Source: Brachyhypopomus gauderio (Eukaryota > Chordata > Actinopteri > Gymnotiformes > Hypopomidae). Taken from it: DNA of 64,000 nucleotides. The notes under the pieces are model-generated. The model saw nothing but the letters and a program-made list of their open reading frames with translations. It searched no databases and was not told the DNA's origin. The stretch covers positions 1-64,000 of the forward strand of contig NW_027507208.1 of NCBI RefSeq assembly GCF_052324685.1, written 5' to 3'. Both the position numbers and the translations under genes were made by a program. Positions 1 to 12,249 of the stretch are shown here, one piece after another. Position 1 is the first letter of the stretch. Every line of letters starts with the position of its first letter.

Positions 1-129
1 CCCCCAAGCCTATGTTACCTTCTGGTTCTGCCTTTTTAGCTAGGCTGTAATAATTTAACTAAATGCCGGAGATGCTGCCACACTCCGGAAATGTTTATAA
101 TTTCACCTGTCCTGTATATGTCCTCATAC

Positions 130-540
130 AGAGCTAATTTTCCCTGTTTCATTTCTCCACATGGCTGCCCGCCTGCTTGAGGAATAATGAGATGAGGAGA
201 CCAGCGATCCATCCTGGGCCAGCCACCTCCTGCCTAACCGGATGCATACATCATGATGGACATTATTACATATTTTTCCTTTTCTTTCTCTTCTTTCTGT
301 CTAAATTGTTGTTGTTGTTGTCATGGTGACCGGTGTCGGCCAGAGGAGGATGGGTTCCCCCCCTGAGTCTTGGATCCTCTCAAGGTTTCTTCCTCATGCA
401 AAAAACTAGGGAGTTTTTCCTTGCCACTGTCGCCTTTGGCTTGCTCACTGGGGGCTAGGACTCGGCACTTGTAAAGCTGCTTTGTGACAACAACTGTTGT
501 AAAAAGCGCTATATAATAAAATTTGATTGATTGATTGATG
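130..540 (+). repeat. 3' tail of a teleost LINE/SINE family
   Basis: This non-coding tail ends in a short TTGA repeat after a 'gcgctatata' motif. The same family recurs at 14650-14755 and 60800-61430 on the plus strand and at 11593-12040 on the minus strand, sharing the 'cgccactgtcgcctttggc' and 'gtaaagctgctttgtgacaa' blocks. The family name is not known to me. The (TTGA)n end abuts coding-like sequence of the CatSper-like remnant. Confidence 0.75.
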
Positions 541-1858
541 TTCTCCTCCACATACGTCTCCCAGTCTAAAATATCTTCTTCATATACAGTGGAGTCTCCT
601 GGGTGGAAATAGACTCCTCATCCTCCTCAAGTGTAGTAGGAAGTCTGGACAAAGAGCAAAATGCAGTAACCAAAAAATACCTATATAGTAACCAAAAATT
701 GTACATTGTACATTGTATTTTGGACTAGGGCTTGTCATGGTATGCCAGCCCTGTAGCCCAAGGGAGACGCCCACACACATCTGCACACACCCTTCACTTA
801 TTCTACACAAGTGACTGTAAGGAAGGAGTGAAGCTACACAAGCCTCCCGCTCTTCTGAAGTCACAGCGCCAGGGTCTCAACTTCTCGAAACATGCATGTT
901 CAATCTCCTGAATACTAATGACCTCCACCTGTCCCTGTGTGTCCCCACCCTCCTCCACCTTTCTTACACTACTCACTTACCACTTTACATTGTGAAGTTT
1001 TGCCTCTGACGTTGCATAGTGAGCGTTCCTTGCTCGTTTTTGCCTACCGTTGTTGTGACCTTTGCTTCTCCCTTACACCTCATTCTCAGCCCGACCCTGG
1101 ATTTGTAATGGACTCTGGACTGTATGGACCATGCTGCTGCCCTGACCCTGCTGCCCTGTGTTCGCTTCTTTTTGTACTGTGTGTTTTGTGTGTGTCTTGT
1201 GCTGCTAGCTACAGTAGATTGTGTCTGGAGGATAAAGAAGCACTACGCTGCATTTAGATCCTTTTGTGGTTTTTCCAGCACATATTACAGTCACAAATGT
1301 TACAGGTTTTGCTTCCCATCTACATGGGACCATTACTTACCCACTAACTAGAGACTGGCTTAATCTGCTAAAATCAGAACAAAAAACAAACAAAACTTGG
1401 CTATTAATTTGTCTATTTGCATGCATAAAGATTGTCTGAGCAAATTAAGTAAAAAAACTACAGCATGAAAGAACTACTCACCTGCATTTCAATTCGTTGT
1501 TGCACTTGAGAGTTCGCTCCTTACAGAACCGAATGTATTTTCATGTGTGGGTATGCAACATGGATTTGGCTTATTAATATTGTTCATTAAATGACAATGA
1601 ATGAATTCTTCTGCCCTTGCACAACTTTACCATCTGCATATTTCATTCAGCACAACTAATGACTTGTAGTGTAACCTACCAAAAATGCCAATTACAATGT
1701 TCAGGAATATGAAGGGGCGAATACAAATCCACAGAACGATGTAAATGCTGCAGGTGATGCTGTCCAGCTCTGGAACCCTTTGTACTTCTGACAGCAGGAC
1801 ACACCAGTGAGTCATGGTGAGCAGCGTGAACAGTGTGATAAATGCATTGTGCAGATCT
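321..1858 (-). pseudogene. CatSper-like cation channel remnant (pore exon and a following exon)
   Basis: An exon at 1858-1680 has a polypyrimidine-AG acceptor and a GTAGGT donor. It encodes a pore-loop and S6-like stretch: 'FITLFTLLTMTHW', then 'VPELDSI', then a hydrophobic segment ending 'FIFLNIVIGIF'. This resembles the sperm calcium channel subunits, most closely CatSper2 as far as I recall. The next exon starts at 598 after a clear acceptor, and its phase matches the donor at 1680. It encodes 'DILDWETYVEEN' and then runs straight into the repeat tail, staying open to a stop at 321. The pore normally carries T-x-D-x-W; here Asp is replaced by Thr. No other exons were found, so I read it as a truncated remnant. 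A live gene with a repeat-derived C-terminus is possible but less likely. Confidence 0.5.
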
Positions 1859-1989
1859 CTGGAGAACACAACCAGCACGCTCACTTTCAAAGCAAACACT
1901 GGCAATTATCAAATACAATGTAAAAACTGAGGAGTCCAAAATGACTGAGGAGCGACATTAGGCAAACAGCCAGAGAAAAGAACCAAGAA

Positions 1990-2990
1990 CTATTTACTAC
2001 TAATGTCACGGCCTTTCCCGACAAAGGGCAAAATTTTATATTTCCCTTAGCCCAATCCCAACCACTACACCTTGGGGAGTCGCAAGTTGACAAATGCAGA
2101 GAGAAGATGGAATTTGCACAATATATTTATTCAACAAAAGAATTTTATATATAAAAAAAAAAAAAAAAAAAAAATCCATCAACTCCAAGTGCACCCAGTC
2201 CCAGTCCAGAACCTCGGCAGCCAGTTCAAGGAGGGACACGCAACAGTCCACTTAGTGTTCTGGATAGCAATGCTGCAGACAAAGGACAGAACAAAAACAA
2301 AACGCAGTCACCACTCAAAATAACTGAAATTGTAACAAAGAAACACACAAACCCACAAAGACGCAACACAAAAATGGAGCCCAAAGAATATAGAATATTT
2401 TAGCCAAACAAAATGTTCCCTAATAGGCTAGCACTGGAAAAAAAAAACTACTTAACACCACAGCAAACCCTCCAAATTATAAACCCCAAAATAAATCAAA
2501 CCAAACAAATCCAAATCCCTTACACACAACCAAAAATCAAATAATGAAATAAACCTATAGCAGTACCCAGCCTAATAGAAAGCAACTTAGCTATTTATAG
2601 CAACGGACTCCAACAAACTAAAACAAAAATGAAAAATTAAAATGTACTGCCCTAAAACTACGACTGGTGGATGGCAGAAGGTTAAAATTCTTCTAAAAAG
2701 GTAGGGGGTTGCACTTAGCTTTTTATCAGTGCGCTTCTCGTGCACAGACAGCACCAGCAGCAGAGTCTCTCACGTTCTCGCTTTCACCAGCAGCTCAGCT
2801 GTATTTACTCCGGCACGTCCCAACTTCTCAGATCAGTCGGACAAAACAGACACCGCTTGGTTCACTCGGTTCACCCTTCAAACAACGGAAGTCTTTCCGC
2901 TTTGTTGCGTACTTGCCAGAGTCGGGAGCAGTGTCCGCCTGTGTCACGCCTTTTCTGGCCTTTAACACATGAATGGTGGAGAAAATCAAG
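1990..2990. other. Probable decayed mobile DNA, unclassified
   Basis: This is AT-rich sequence with a 22-base A run at 2153-2174 and many A-rich blocks. Similar 'gtcacg' motifs lie near both ends (about 2006 and 2943), as in some fish LTRs. I could not find matching target duplications or a clean TG...CA pair, so no class is assigned. The short ORFs here show no recognisable protein. Confidence 0.3.
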
Positions 2991-3866
2991 CGTTGACAGG
3001 TCATCTAGGCTACATGCTGTCTAAAGTGACGTCATTCATGAATAGTCATTTTTTATTAGAAAGCCTTTTATCTACTAAGATTTGGAAGAAAAGCAAGGGG
3101 CTATTTACACAATTCCCATAGAAACGCAACCCATTAACAGATATAACGGATATAGCATTGAAGTGATGATCACCTTTAAAGCTTGTTATTTAGCAGTTGC
3201 CTGTAGTCTGCTGGTCTGAATCATGTTTAACTAATTAATTGTAATGAAAATACCATCTAAGCATTAATCATTTTAAAATGGTAGTCTGTAGCCTTATCAC
3301 ACAAGGGGGGAGGAGTGTTAATGTTGAACAAATAATAACTCACTTGAAACTTACCAGTAATATAAAAAGATGTAATATACCACACATACCAGTGTGAGTG
3401 GTAATTTAGGAAGGAAGTTTCTAATTGTGTCTAGCCTTATAATTTTGATTGTAAGGGCAGGGTAAAGGTTAGGTTTCTGCCAACATGTAAAATCTTATGG
3501 AATTTGTATCTGTCCCCATGGACCGAGGTATTTATGTTCCCAAATCTGAAAGGCAGAAGCCGTTCTTAATGAATGATCTCCTACGATTGGACGACAGGAA
3601 CAGACAGAAATAGACCTGAACTGAACTGAGCAGATGTGTAGCCTGTCTTGTTAAGTGAGGATGTAGGTGCTTACATGTGTATCCTGACTTAGTCATGGCA
3701 TGGAGTTGGGTTTAGGGGGATACTGCTGCTTCTCCCTGGTCCACCATCCACGGGACCACGTTCTTCTCTCCAGCCCCACTGGAGACAACAGCAAAACAGG
3801 AGCAGCTGGAATTCAGCCAGTTCTCTATGTGTTTCAGCAGATGTACCTGAGTTAGAAGGTGAGCTA
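2991..3866. other. Intergenic stretch with no recognised gene; 3' flank of the USP gene
   Basis: No coding exon or repeat family was recognised here. The right part lies just downstream of the stop codon of the minus-strand USP37-like gene and probably includes its 3' untranslated region. Confidence 0.4.
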
Positions 3867-6800
3867 CTACCTTTGCATGTAGAAAAGCAGGTAGGCTGTT
3901 TTTGCCCTGCTCTTAAGGACGGCTGGCTCTGTCTTTTTTGAAACCTTTGAATCGTTGAATTTTAACCAGCACTCTCCTTTCTCCTCAGCTACGTCGCTGA
4001 TGTAGTGCCCTGTCAGGGAAGCAAGATGTCATTAGTCACTTTATAGTTTCTACTGCATGTTTGTGGATATTATCAGACTGCTCACCACTGTCCATGCTGC
4101 CACCCAAATGAGACACCACAGCGTGGAGTCTGTAGATGTCTGTGTGAACAGTTTCCTGCAAACAACAAGTACATCTGTTTTTTCATATGATTAAGTAAGA
4201 ATGCATCTTAGATCGTTGATATGGGTCTCTCTCATATCTATCTATCTCTCTCAGCCTGTCTTTCTCAGTCTCTCTCAGCATCTTTCAATCTTCTTTTTCA
4301 TCTCTCTCTCTATTTCCTCACCAGTGGGCTGACGTGCTGTACTTTCTCTCCCTGTCCTTCTCTGCTCTCATTTACTACTAATGGGTTGAGAGAACTACAT
4401 CATTATGGCAGGTACGTATAAACGTAGACAGGTTGTAAATCCAAAATTTAATTGATCACTGTAGGAAAATGGCTGATGTTTACCTTGTTCTGGCACAGAG
4501 CTTTTCTCCAGATTATCCTCCTCGTGTCCTTTGTCCTGGGTGTATGCTGGTCCACTGTGGACACATCACAAAGCCATTCAGTTAGCGTCTCATTGCTAAT
4601 TGTGAAAGGGTGGACAGAGGTGAGAGAGCGTATGCTCAGGCCGTTGTACAAGCTGACCTTAACGGTTGCCCGAGTGAAGCCACTCCAGGGAGGACAGAGA
4701 GGTCCAGCTCTGAGGGGATGTCCATTAGGTTTGTTAGTTTCTTGCCCATCATGTCAAACCTCTTAATGTGGAGGATCAGAACTCTGTTCCAAAAGGAAAA
4801 ATGATGTAAGAATTGGAAGAGTGTGAGATGACTGCTTTAAAACTCATTGTTTGTGGTAATTCACATAATGCGAGACTCACCGTGGGAGTGTGAAGAACTC
4901 CACCACTTCACATGCCTCGGTGCCTTGACCACATTCACATTTGAACTCCAAAACCGTTGACTGAAAAAAAGTTTTCATTGAGAGTGACAATGGTTAGGAT
5001 GGCTCCCTAACTTAACAAACTGGCAAAAAAAGTGTTGTCCAGTAGGGGTGTGTGAGGTGACAGACCTTGAAGTAATTGTGTAGGCTGTCAGTCAAGGTAG
5101 AGCTCAGGTTAACAGAGAGGTGGTTGAAGTCCTCCACTCTGGAGCTCTGCAGTCCACAGCTTTCAAACAACAGAAATCAACAGAGAGGTTACAACATTCA
5201 CACAGAAATAACCCACATTATCCCATACCAAGTGTGTGCATACTTTGTGACAATGCACACTCTGAAGAAACACATGTTAAGAACAGTTGATTTACAAGAA
5301 GGAGATGTGGTGATATAGCACAGAATTACCTGCTGCAGGTGCGCACAGATTTGAGGTGAAACTCAAAATTTGCCACAGGGCAGATGTAAGAGAAGGAGGA
5401 AACCCTGAGTGTCTCTCCCTCCTCCTTCAGCTGAAGCAAACACATCATCAGGAACTCATGAGCATCCTGTGGAAGACAGTACATCGGAACGGCATTACTC
5501 CTGGACTTCAGCAGCAACAGAGTTGAGAAAACAAAGAAGGTTGTGTGCAGTTCCTGCAGACTACTGCATGTGGTTCTGATGTGTTCTGAATGGCTCAGAG
5601 GGTTGTTTAGCCGAACCTGTTCGTAGTCCTCTCCAAACGCAGGGCATCTGACTGAAATACAGGCATTCAGGGCTCTCAGGAGCTTCTTCTTCTTTGAAGA
5701 GCTACGACTAGTGAGCCTGCCTTGCTGTAGATCTGCAAAACATCTACGCACAGTAACAGGGAGACCAATGTGGTTTATAACTCTCAGCATCACAACACCT
5801 CTCTAAGCACTCATAATTGAACAGTTCATTTAGACATGTGACTTCTCTGTTCCTGATCAGGTACCTGAGCATCTGGCAGCTGGATGGATCCGTCCAGCTG
5901 GAGCACTGAGCTCTGATGGGGCTCCAGAAGCAGGAGAGACTCAGAAGACACTGCAGAGTGGCGTTCATATAACATGTATTCCCAATGTTGGGAAACCTAA
6001 CAGGACATTAATGTTTAGAATAGATTTAATACATAATCAGTAAAACTTCCAGGCCACTAGGTGTCAATGTCACATAATTTCAGAATTTGAAGAAGAACTG
6101 CAAAAATACTTATTGCTCCTTTAATTGCTACGTGCCTTTATTTTGGTTCAGAGATAAAGACTGTGTACATTACATCTGTGTACACTGCAAAATCACGTAA
6201 TGGTTGTGTGCTAAAACACAACGTGTTCTGTCTTTACCCGAGCTGTTGGATCTCTGTGTCTCTGCCAGCAGAAACAGTGGGGGCGTGTCCTTGGCCCTCA
6301 CCCTGGCCACTCTCAGTCACCCTTTCACTACTGACGATGTGCGGTAACAGGTGCTGCAAATTCTGCACACGAAAGTCTCCCTCTACCACAACAGCCGGCA
6401 ATCTGAAAGAGAGAGTAAAGTGACAGATGAATATGGAGTTTGTGTAGTGCACAAAATGTTCACATACATACAAATGTTGTTTTTAATATTTTTCAGTTTC
6501 TCTTGATTTATGCCACAATGTCAATATATAACCATTATAGATTGTCCATACTTTACTGTGCCATGAAGATGACTTTAATAATGTACCCACCTATCCATGG
6601 GCACAGAGCACACATCTTTATCAGCAGCCCCTATGGAGAGAACAAAACCTTGGAGTAAGTGTCTTTGACTAAAACATACTATGCAAAGGTACAAAATCAT
6701 AAAAGATTCTGAGCTCTGACCAGGAACAATCCCTTCCGTGTTCTTGGGTTCAGTAGGGAGTTTGTTGTTGGACCTGGGGGCAAATAATTCCAGGGAAAAA

Positions 6801-7058
6801 TCATAGACAGAATAAATAATAACCAAATGTGCATGTGACTACACATGTGCATGTGACTACACAATTCATAAGGCTGGGACGGTTTTCATACCTGGTTAAG
6901 TGTCCCTCAGAGGAAGAGGAGCAAGAGATGGAGGAGGAGCTGACATTCAAGGACTGAGTGTCAGTTACTTGTGTCAGGGAGGATGACTCTATATGTCTCC
7001 ACCATCTTTGCTTTTTCTTCTTTTTAACTTCACTATTCACACCCTCTTTGTTCTTTTT
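3867..7058 (-). CDS. USP37/USP26/USP29-like ubiquitin-specific protease, 14 exons
   Basis: This gene encodes a C19 deubiquitinase, which cuts the isopeptide bond after ubiquitin. Exons in transcription order are 7058-6892, 6773-6721, 6630-6591, 6402-6238, 5996-5865, 5743-5617, 5466-5330, 5159-5066, 4960-4881, 4783-4658, 4554-4484, 4377-4322, 4155-4086 and 4009-3867. Every join keeps phase and uses GT-AG, giving 1461 nt (about 486 aa with stop). The Cys box reads 'NIGNTCYMNATLQCLL' and the 'QDAHEFL' box follows. CxxC pairs 'TCSSC' and 'KCEC' form the zinc ribbon. 'LPRVLILHIKRF', the His box 'SGHYISDV' and 'FNDSKVSK' come next, then the typical ending 'TAYLLFYMQR'. The whole catalytic domain is present. 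The first listed exon is lysine-rich, and an in-frame stop lies upstream of it. The true start and any N-terminal domain (USP37 has a long one) were not found. USP37-like loci are often multi-copy in fish, so this is probably a paralogue rather than the single USP37 orthologue. Confidence 0.87.
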
Positions 7059-7499
7059 CTGTAGGAAACCATTGGTTTGTCAAATCATGGGTATGGGAAA
7101 CCTCAGTACACCCTAAAAAGCATCACATCTTAAATCGAAAAAATATCGGAGAAAATATCGGAGAATCGGAGAATAACCGGTATAAAAATGCCGGTTACTC
7201 CTTTTTAGACCACAACGTATAAAAACGTTAGATAGCTACCTTCATACACGAGTAAATGCAACCCATTTGTCCGATATACGCTCCTTCCTAACAGAATTAA
7301 TGTAAACGTCGTCGCGTCGGGTTTGCAGATACTTTAAATGTGATGTTCGCGATATATTGACCTGGTTCTATTGTGCAGCGCTGTCACGGCCTCGTTGTTA
7401 ACGTCAGTAGCTATATGACGTAATAGTGCTGCGTTCTGTTATCGTTAAGTGTGAAGCTGTAAGCTCCAGACTATTTAGCACAACTTCTATACCCTAAAT
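7059..7499. other. 5' flank of the USP gene, possible promoter region
   Basis: No coding exon was recognised. The stretch has more CpG than its surroundings at about 7295-7440. It could hold the promoter or an undetected first exon of the minus-strand USP gene. No specific core promoter element can be supported. Confidence 0.3.
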
Positions 7500-7846
7500 C
7501 CCAAACCAAACACTTAGGTCCTCAGACACAGGTCTTCTGGTGATTCCAAAATACAAGCTTGTCACTGCTCGTGGGCGCTCATTCTGTGTAATGGCCCCAA
7601 AACTGTGGAATGGCCTCCCGCAACATCTCCGCTTCTGTTCATCCTTTTCCTCCTTCAAAACTCAGCTTAAAACTCACCTTTTCTCTCAGTATTTTCTCCC
7701 TTCCACATAGTCATAGTATGGTTTAATTAATTATATTTATTTATTTAATTGTTATTTGTTTTTTTTCCCCATAGGATTTTTGTAAAGTGTCCTTGGGTAC
7801 TAGAAAGGCGCTATATAAGTTTAACTTATATTAAATACGTTGTTTA
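7500..7846 (+). mobile_element. LINE fragment: C-terminal ORF2 remnant and 3' tail
   Basis: The plus strand encodes a piece resembling the end of L2/Rex-type LINE ORF2: 'LVTARGRSFCVMAPKLWN', then 'GLPQHLR', then 'FKTQLKTHLFSQYF'. A 3' tail with 'aaaggcgctatataagttt' follows. The element is severely 5'-truncated and the reverse transcriptase core is absent. Confidence 0.75.
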
Positions 7847-7849
7847 AAT

Positions 7850-8760
7850 ATCTAAGTGACGCACTACCGCTACTAGTGGTGAGAAAGTGTACTGCATTTT
7901 ATTCAAAATCAATGCGGTCCGGCGGCCCTCTGCGGCCCAAAGTTTAAAACTGTTGTTCTTTTGAGGCCCTCAAGGTGGCGTTCGCGGCCCACAGTTGGGT
8001 TAAGAATCTCATCTAGATGAGGTTTTGGGGCTAAATCATCTCTTGACTGTCATGATGATGCCCGATGTTGTGAGGGTTTTGTGTGTTTTTTTGTTTTTGT
8101 TTGCCCAATCTTTCCTTTGCAACCTTTCAGTGACTCTGCAATATACTCCGCAGGGGACGACCAAGTTCATGGTCATGGTTCATGGATCATGAAATCCCTT
8201 CACCCTTTAGTGCTAAGGTTTAGTGATTCATCTTATACATTATTATACTAGAAAAATCCAAATACTAGAATGTAAGATACTGATTAGTGAAAGAAATCTG
8301 CACAATTACACACACAGCTTGGGCACCTTGCAGGGCTTTGAGCTTTTATGAAAAGTGCGGTTCAATTATATTTCACATGTACAGTATCAGATACTCTTTT
8401 TGCATTTTAAAGTCCCCTCTAATTTATAACTGTCCAACAATATTTCAGGTTGTCCTAAAATATTTCCTGATTGCTTATAAACTGTTTCTTCACAGCTGAT
8501 TGCCTGACTGAATCTATAGATTGCCTTTCCTGCATTTACACTGAATGTAGTTTGACAACATTATAAAGGATATATGTTTCCAAAACATGCATAGAAATTC
8601 AAGTCATGGAGTACAAATTTAATTTGATCAAATTACAACTTGACAGAAAAAGTAAAACTGCATTTTCATTAAATAAATATACAAAATTCAGATTCAAATT
8701 GTAGCTGTAGAGAGAGGAATAAAATCCATCCAATTGTCATTAACAAAAAACAAGCAAAAA
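7850..8760. other. Intergenic stretch, no gene recognised
   Basis: At 7910-8000 there is a 'cggccctctgcggccca' block like hAT-derived repeats common in fish, but no termini or target duplication were found. The remainder is AT-rich with no recognisable exon. Confidence 0.35.
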
Positions 8761-8761
8761 C

Positions 8762-8764
<3 letters not shown>

Positions 8765-8801
<37 letters not shown>
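8765..8801. repeat. (AC)n microsatellite
   Basis: An uninterrupted AC dinucleotide run of about 37 bases. Confidence 0.95.
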
Positions 8802-8804
<3 letters not shown>

Positions 8805-8941
8805 CAGATTTGCCAGATTTCTATACGATGAAGATTTTTTAATCAGGTGTCAACAGCACGACATCTAACTTGGATAAAGCCACTTCTGTTACGTAAGGAA
8901 GTGTCTGATGGAAGTGTCTGATGGGAGGGTCTGATGGGAGT

Positions 8942-10136
8942 GGATCAGAACTCTGTTCCAAAAGGAAAAATGATGTAAGAACTGGAAGAGTGTGAGATGA
9001 CTGCTTTAAAACTCATTGTTTGTGGTAATTCACATAATGCGAGACTCACCGTGGGAGTGTGAAGAACTCCACCACTTCACATGCCTCGGTGCCTTGAGCT
9101 TGACATTCACATTTGAACTCCAAAACCGTTGACTGAAAAAAAGTTTTGATTGAGAGTGACAATGGTTAGGATGGCTCCCTAACTTAACAAACTGGCAAAA
9201 AAGTGTTGTCCAGTAGGGGTGTGTGTGGTGACAGACCTTGAAGTAATTGTGTAGGCTGTCAGTCAAGGTAGAGCTCAGGTTAACAGAGAGGTGGTTGAAG
9301 TCCTCCACTCTGGAGCTCTGCAGTCCACAGCTTTCAAACAACAGAAATCAACAGAGAGGTTACAACATTCACACAGAAATAACCCACATTATCCCATACC
9401 AAGTGTGTGCATACTTTGTGACAATGCACACTCTGAAGAAACACATGTTAAGAGCAGTTGATTTACAAGAAGGAGATGTGGTGATATAGCAAAGAATTAC
9501 CTGCTGCAGGTGCGCACAGATTTGAGGTGAAACTCAAAATTTGCAACAGGGCAGATGTAAGAGAAGGAGGAAACCCTGAGTGTCTCTCCCTCCTCCTTCA
9601 GCTGAAGCAAACACATCATCAGGAACTCATAGGCATCCTGTGGAAGACAGTACATCAGAAGGGCATTACTCCTGGACTTCAGCAGCAACAGAGTGAGAAA
9701 ACAAAGAAGGTTGTGTGCAGTTCCTGCAGACTACTGCATGTGGTTCTGATGTGTTCTAAATGGCTCAGAGGGTTGTTTAGCTGAACCTGTTCGTAGTCCT
9801 CTCCAAACGCAGGGCATCTGACTGAAATACAGGCATTCAGGGCTCTCAGGAGCTTCTTCTTCTGTGAAGAGCTACGACTAGTGAGCCTGCCTTGCTGCAA
9901 ATCTGCAAAACATCTACGCAAGGTAACAGGGAGACCAAAGTGGTTTATTTCTCTCAGCATCACAACACCTCCCTAAGCCATCATATTTGCACAGTTCATT
10001 TAGACAAGTGAATCCTCTGTTCCTGATTGGCTACCTGAGCATCTGGCAGCTGGATGGATCTGTCCAGCTGGAGCACTGAGCTCTGATGGGGCTCCAGAAG
10101 CAGGAGAGACTCAGTAGACACTGCAGAGTGGCGTTC
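8942..10136 (-). pseudogene. Truncated duplicate of the USP37-like gene (middle exons only)
   Basis: This segment is a near-identical copy, introns included, of 4773-5965. It contains the counterparts of the exons encoding 'LLRALNACISVRC', the 'QDAHEFL' box (here 'QDAYEFL'), the CxxC exon and the following exon. Similarity starts inside the exon that encodes 'VLILHIKRF', so the His box and C-terminus are missing. It stops at 10136, inside the Cys-box exon just before the CYM residues, so the catalytic Cys is missing too. The 'KCEC' knuckle is one codon longer than in the parent. With both catalytic ends gone it cannot encode an active protease. Confidence 0.88.
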
Positions 10137-10143
10137 TGGAGGC

Positions 10144-10489
10144 GGGAAGGGAAACTGCAGGTGTTCTCAATACACACCTTGACTAGCTAGCCAGGTATTT
10201 TAAAATGAAATGAAATGTGCAATGTGAAATGAGCACACATTTCATTTCATTTTACCTGGCTAGCAGAGGAGTCAATTCCAGGTTCAGAAAGTAAAAGTCC
10301 TCAACAGGATTTTGCTCAGGCTTCCTGGATTGTGTTGATTCCACTAATTTTACCTGGATTGCACTAATTAGAAAATCTAGCAAGCTTGAGTAAAATCCTG
10401 GTGAGGACTTTTACTTTCGGAACCTGGAATTGACACATCTGCTGGCTAGCGAGTCAACATGTGTATGAACACCTGCAATTCTCCTTCCC
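10144..10489. mobile_element. Foldback/MITE-like element with ~50-bp terminal inverted repeats
   Basis: The left end (10144-10195) and right end (about 10441-10489) are imperfect inverted repeats sharing 'gggaag', 'ctgcaggtgttc' and 'gctagcca'. A second inner inverted pair (about 10280-10325 and 10388-10430, sharing 'ccaggttc' and 'gtcctcaacaggatttt') makes it a nested hairpin. There is no coding capacity. It starts 7 bases after the break of the USP duplicate. Confidence 0.75.
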
Positions 10490-10732
10490 TTAATAGTTTT
10501 AGTAAACAATTCAGTAATGTGTAGTGTCTCCACCAAATTTCTCATGGATTTTCGTGACTGGATATGGTGACGGATTAAATCTGGTGGCTTGAAGAATCCC
10601 GTTCACCACTGTTAACGACACACTACTATAATTTACCCAGCTACAGTTTATGTATTATGCATTGATGTGCATTTACAGCACACTTGTAATATAGTAATAT
10701 AATTTTCCCAGCTACATTTTATTGTCACGTAG

Positions 10733-11222
10733 GGCTACTCCCCCCTCTCCTAGCTGTCACTCCGGTGTCCTGCTCTTCGTGTCTTTGTTGTTCCTTGCTT
10801 GTTAATCCCGCCTTGCTTGTCTGTTACCATAGTTTCCTTCTGTCTGCCATGCCCATGTTGTCATTGTCTTCACCTGTGTCTAGTCTAGTTCTGTGTATTT
10901 ATATCCCTGTGTCTCCCTAGCCCGTTTTCGGTTGTTCTGTTCATTTGCTCCGTCGGTATTTGCCAATGTGCTCCGCGATCCTTGTTATTTGATTTCGTGA
11001 GTATTGTTCCTGTTCCATTGTTCATTCCTTTTAGTGTTCTCCCCATTGCCCTGTTCGTTCTCTTTGTGTGTCTGATTATGCCGATCAACTTGTCAAACCT
11101 GGATGGCTCACCTGTTACGACCCCTGCCTGTTGTTACGACTATGATTATGGAATTCCTTCTAATAAATCTCGCTCTCCTCAGCGTTTGTCTGCCTCCTAG
11201 CTGAGGAGGTGCCTGCGTTACA
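10733..11222 (+). mobile_element. Solo LTR, Gypsy-type
   Basis: The segment begins TGTCACG and ends GTTACA, has TG...CA ends, and contains a TATA-like 'gtatttatat' and a polyadenylation signal 'aataaa' near its 3' end. The flanks (tttat and tttgt) could be a 5-bp target duplication with one mismatch. No internal retroelement sequence is attached. Confidence 0.65.
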
Positions 11223-11592
11223 TTTGTACTTATATTTTATTTTATGTTGTGCATTTGTAGCACACTTGTACTATTTAAAAGCTAGTCATTTAAAATGTTT
11301 ATTTTAAAAAATGAAAATTTCCACCAGGGAAATTTTAGTAAGCACCAATGCAAACTGTCTATAAGAAACAATTTCTACTTTCTTTTGTTTCCCCTCTCTT
11401 GAAGCTACATTTTATTTATTTGTAATAATTTAGGCTGTGTGTTTCCAGTGTAATATTCCTCTCTCACTATAGTTTACTAAATTCAGGTATCGCATGGTTA
11501 GTGTTGCTAGCTGGGAAAATAGTGAATCACTCAAATATCATAACTGGATACATTCAACCTAAAACATAATTAGCCTATAACTCACTAATGAT

Positions 11593-12040
11593 TAAGTCAA
11601 GTCAAGTTTATTTGTATAGTGCTTTTCACAATCTTTACAAGATTAACAATCTTATGGGTCCAAATCCCTAATGAGCAAGCCAATGGCGACAGTGGCGAGG
11701 AAAAACTCCCTATGATGGAGGGGAATAGGAAGAAACCTCGGGAGGACCAAGACTCAAAAGGGAACCCATCCTCCATTGGGCGGCCCGTTAGCACAAGTCC
11801 GTGGTGCGCAGGGTGGTTCTACAGTTCTACAGTAGTAGTCACAGTTCTCGTTCCCCGGCCAAGTAGTCACAGTCCCTTCAGTGTAGATGGTGAGCCTCTG
11901 ATAGGAACTAGCATCCGCACGACCTCTTGTGGCAATGGCACGTCTAACCCTGGCATCAGTACATCCACAGGCAGGTGCTTGTATCCGGATAGGTGCGTGT
12001 ATCCAGCAGGGACCAGTCCCCTTCGGGTGGCCTGGTTAAA
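11593..12040 (-). repeat. LINE/SINE 3' tail, minus orientation
   Basis: In reverse orientation this matches the tail family at 60800-61430, including 'ggatgtactgatgcc', 'gtgccattgccacaa', 'caatggaggatgggttccc' and the terminal (ACTTG)n-like end at 11593-11610. It does not encode protein. Confidence 0.8.
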
Positions 12041-12249
12041 TACACAAATCACACAAAAACACAAAATCTAATTATACAGACTAATACACAAGTCACACAC
12101 AAACCACACAATCAGACTAAGCATACTGATGATTACATGAGTAACACCAAAGGTAAAATACAAGACAGTATGACTCCTTTGCAATTAAAACACAATCACA
12201 TTACTGATAAATATTTATAAAACAATAATAACTATTTCACTAACAATTT

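Noticed and set aside
937-1351. Two overlapping plus-strand ORFs of 106 and 75 codons
   Set aside because: Composition is Cys/Leu-rich translation of non-coding sequence. A 'gataaagaag' near the end hints at an LTR, but no paired ends or target duplication were found.
2709-3024. Three overlapping plus-strand ORFs
   Set aside because: Different frames over the same unclassified AT/CT-rich sequence, with no domain and no splice context.
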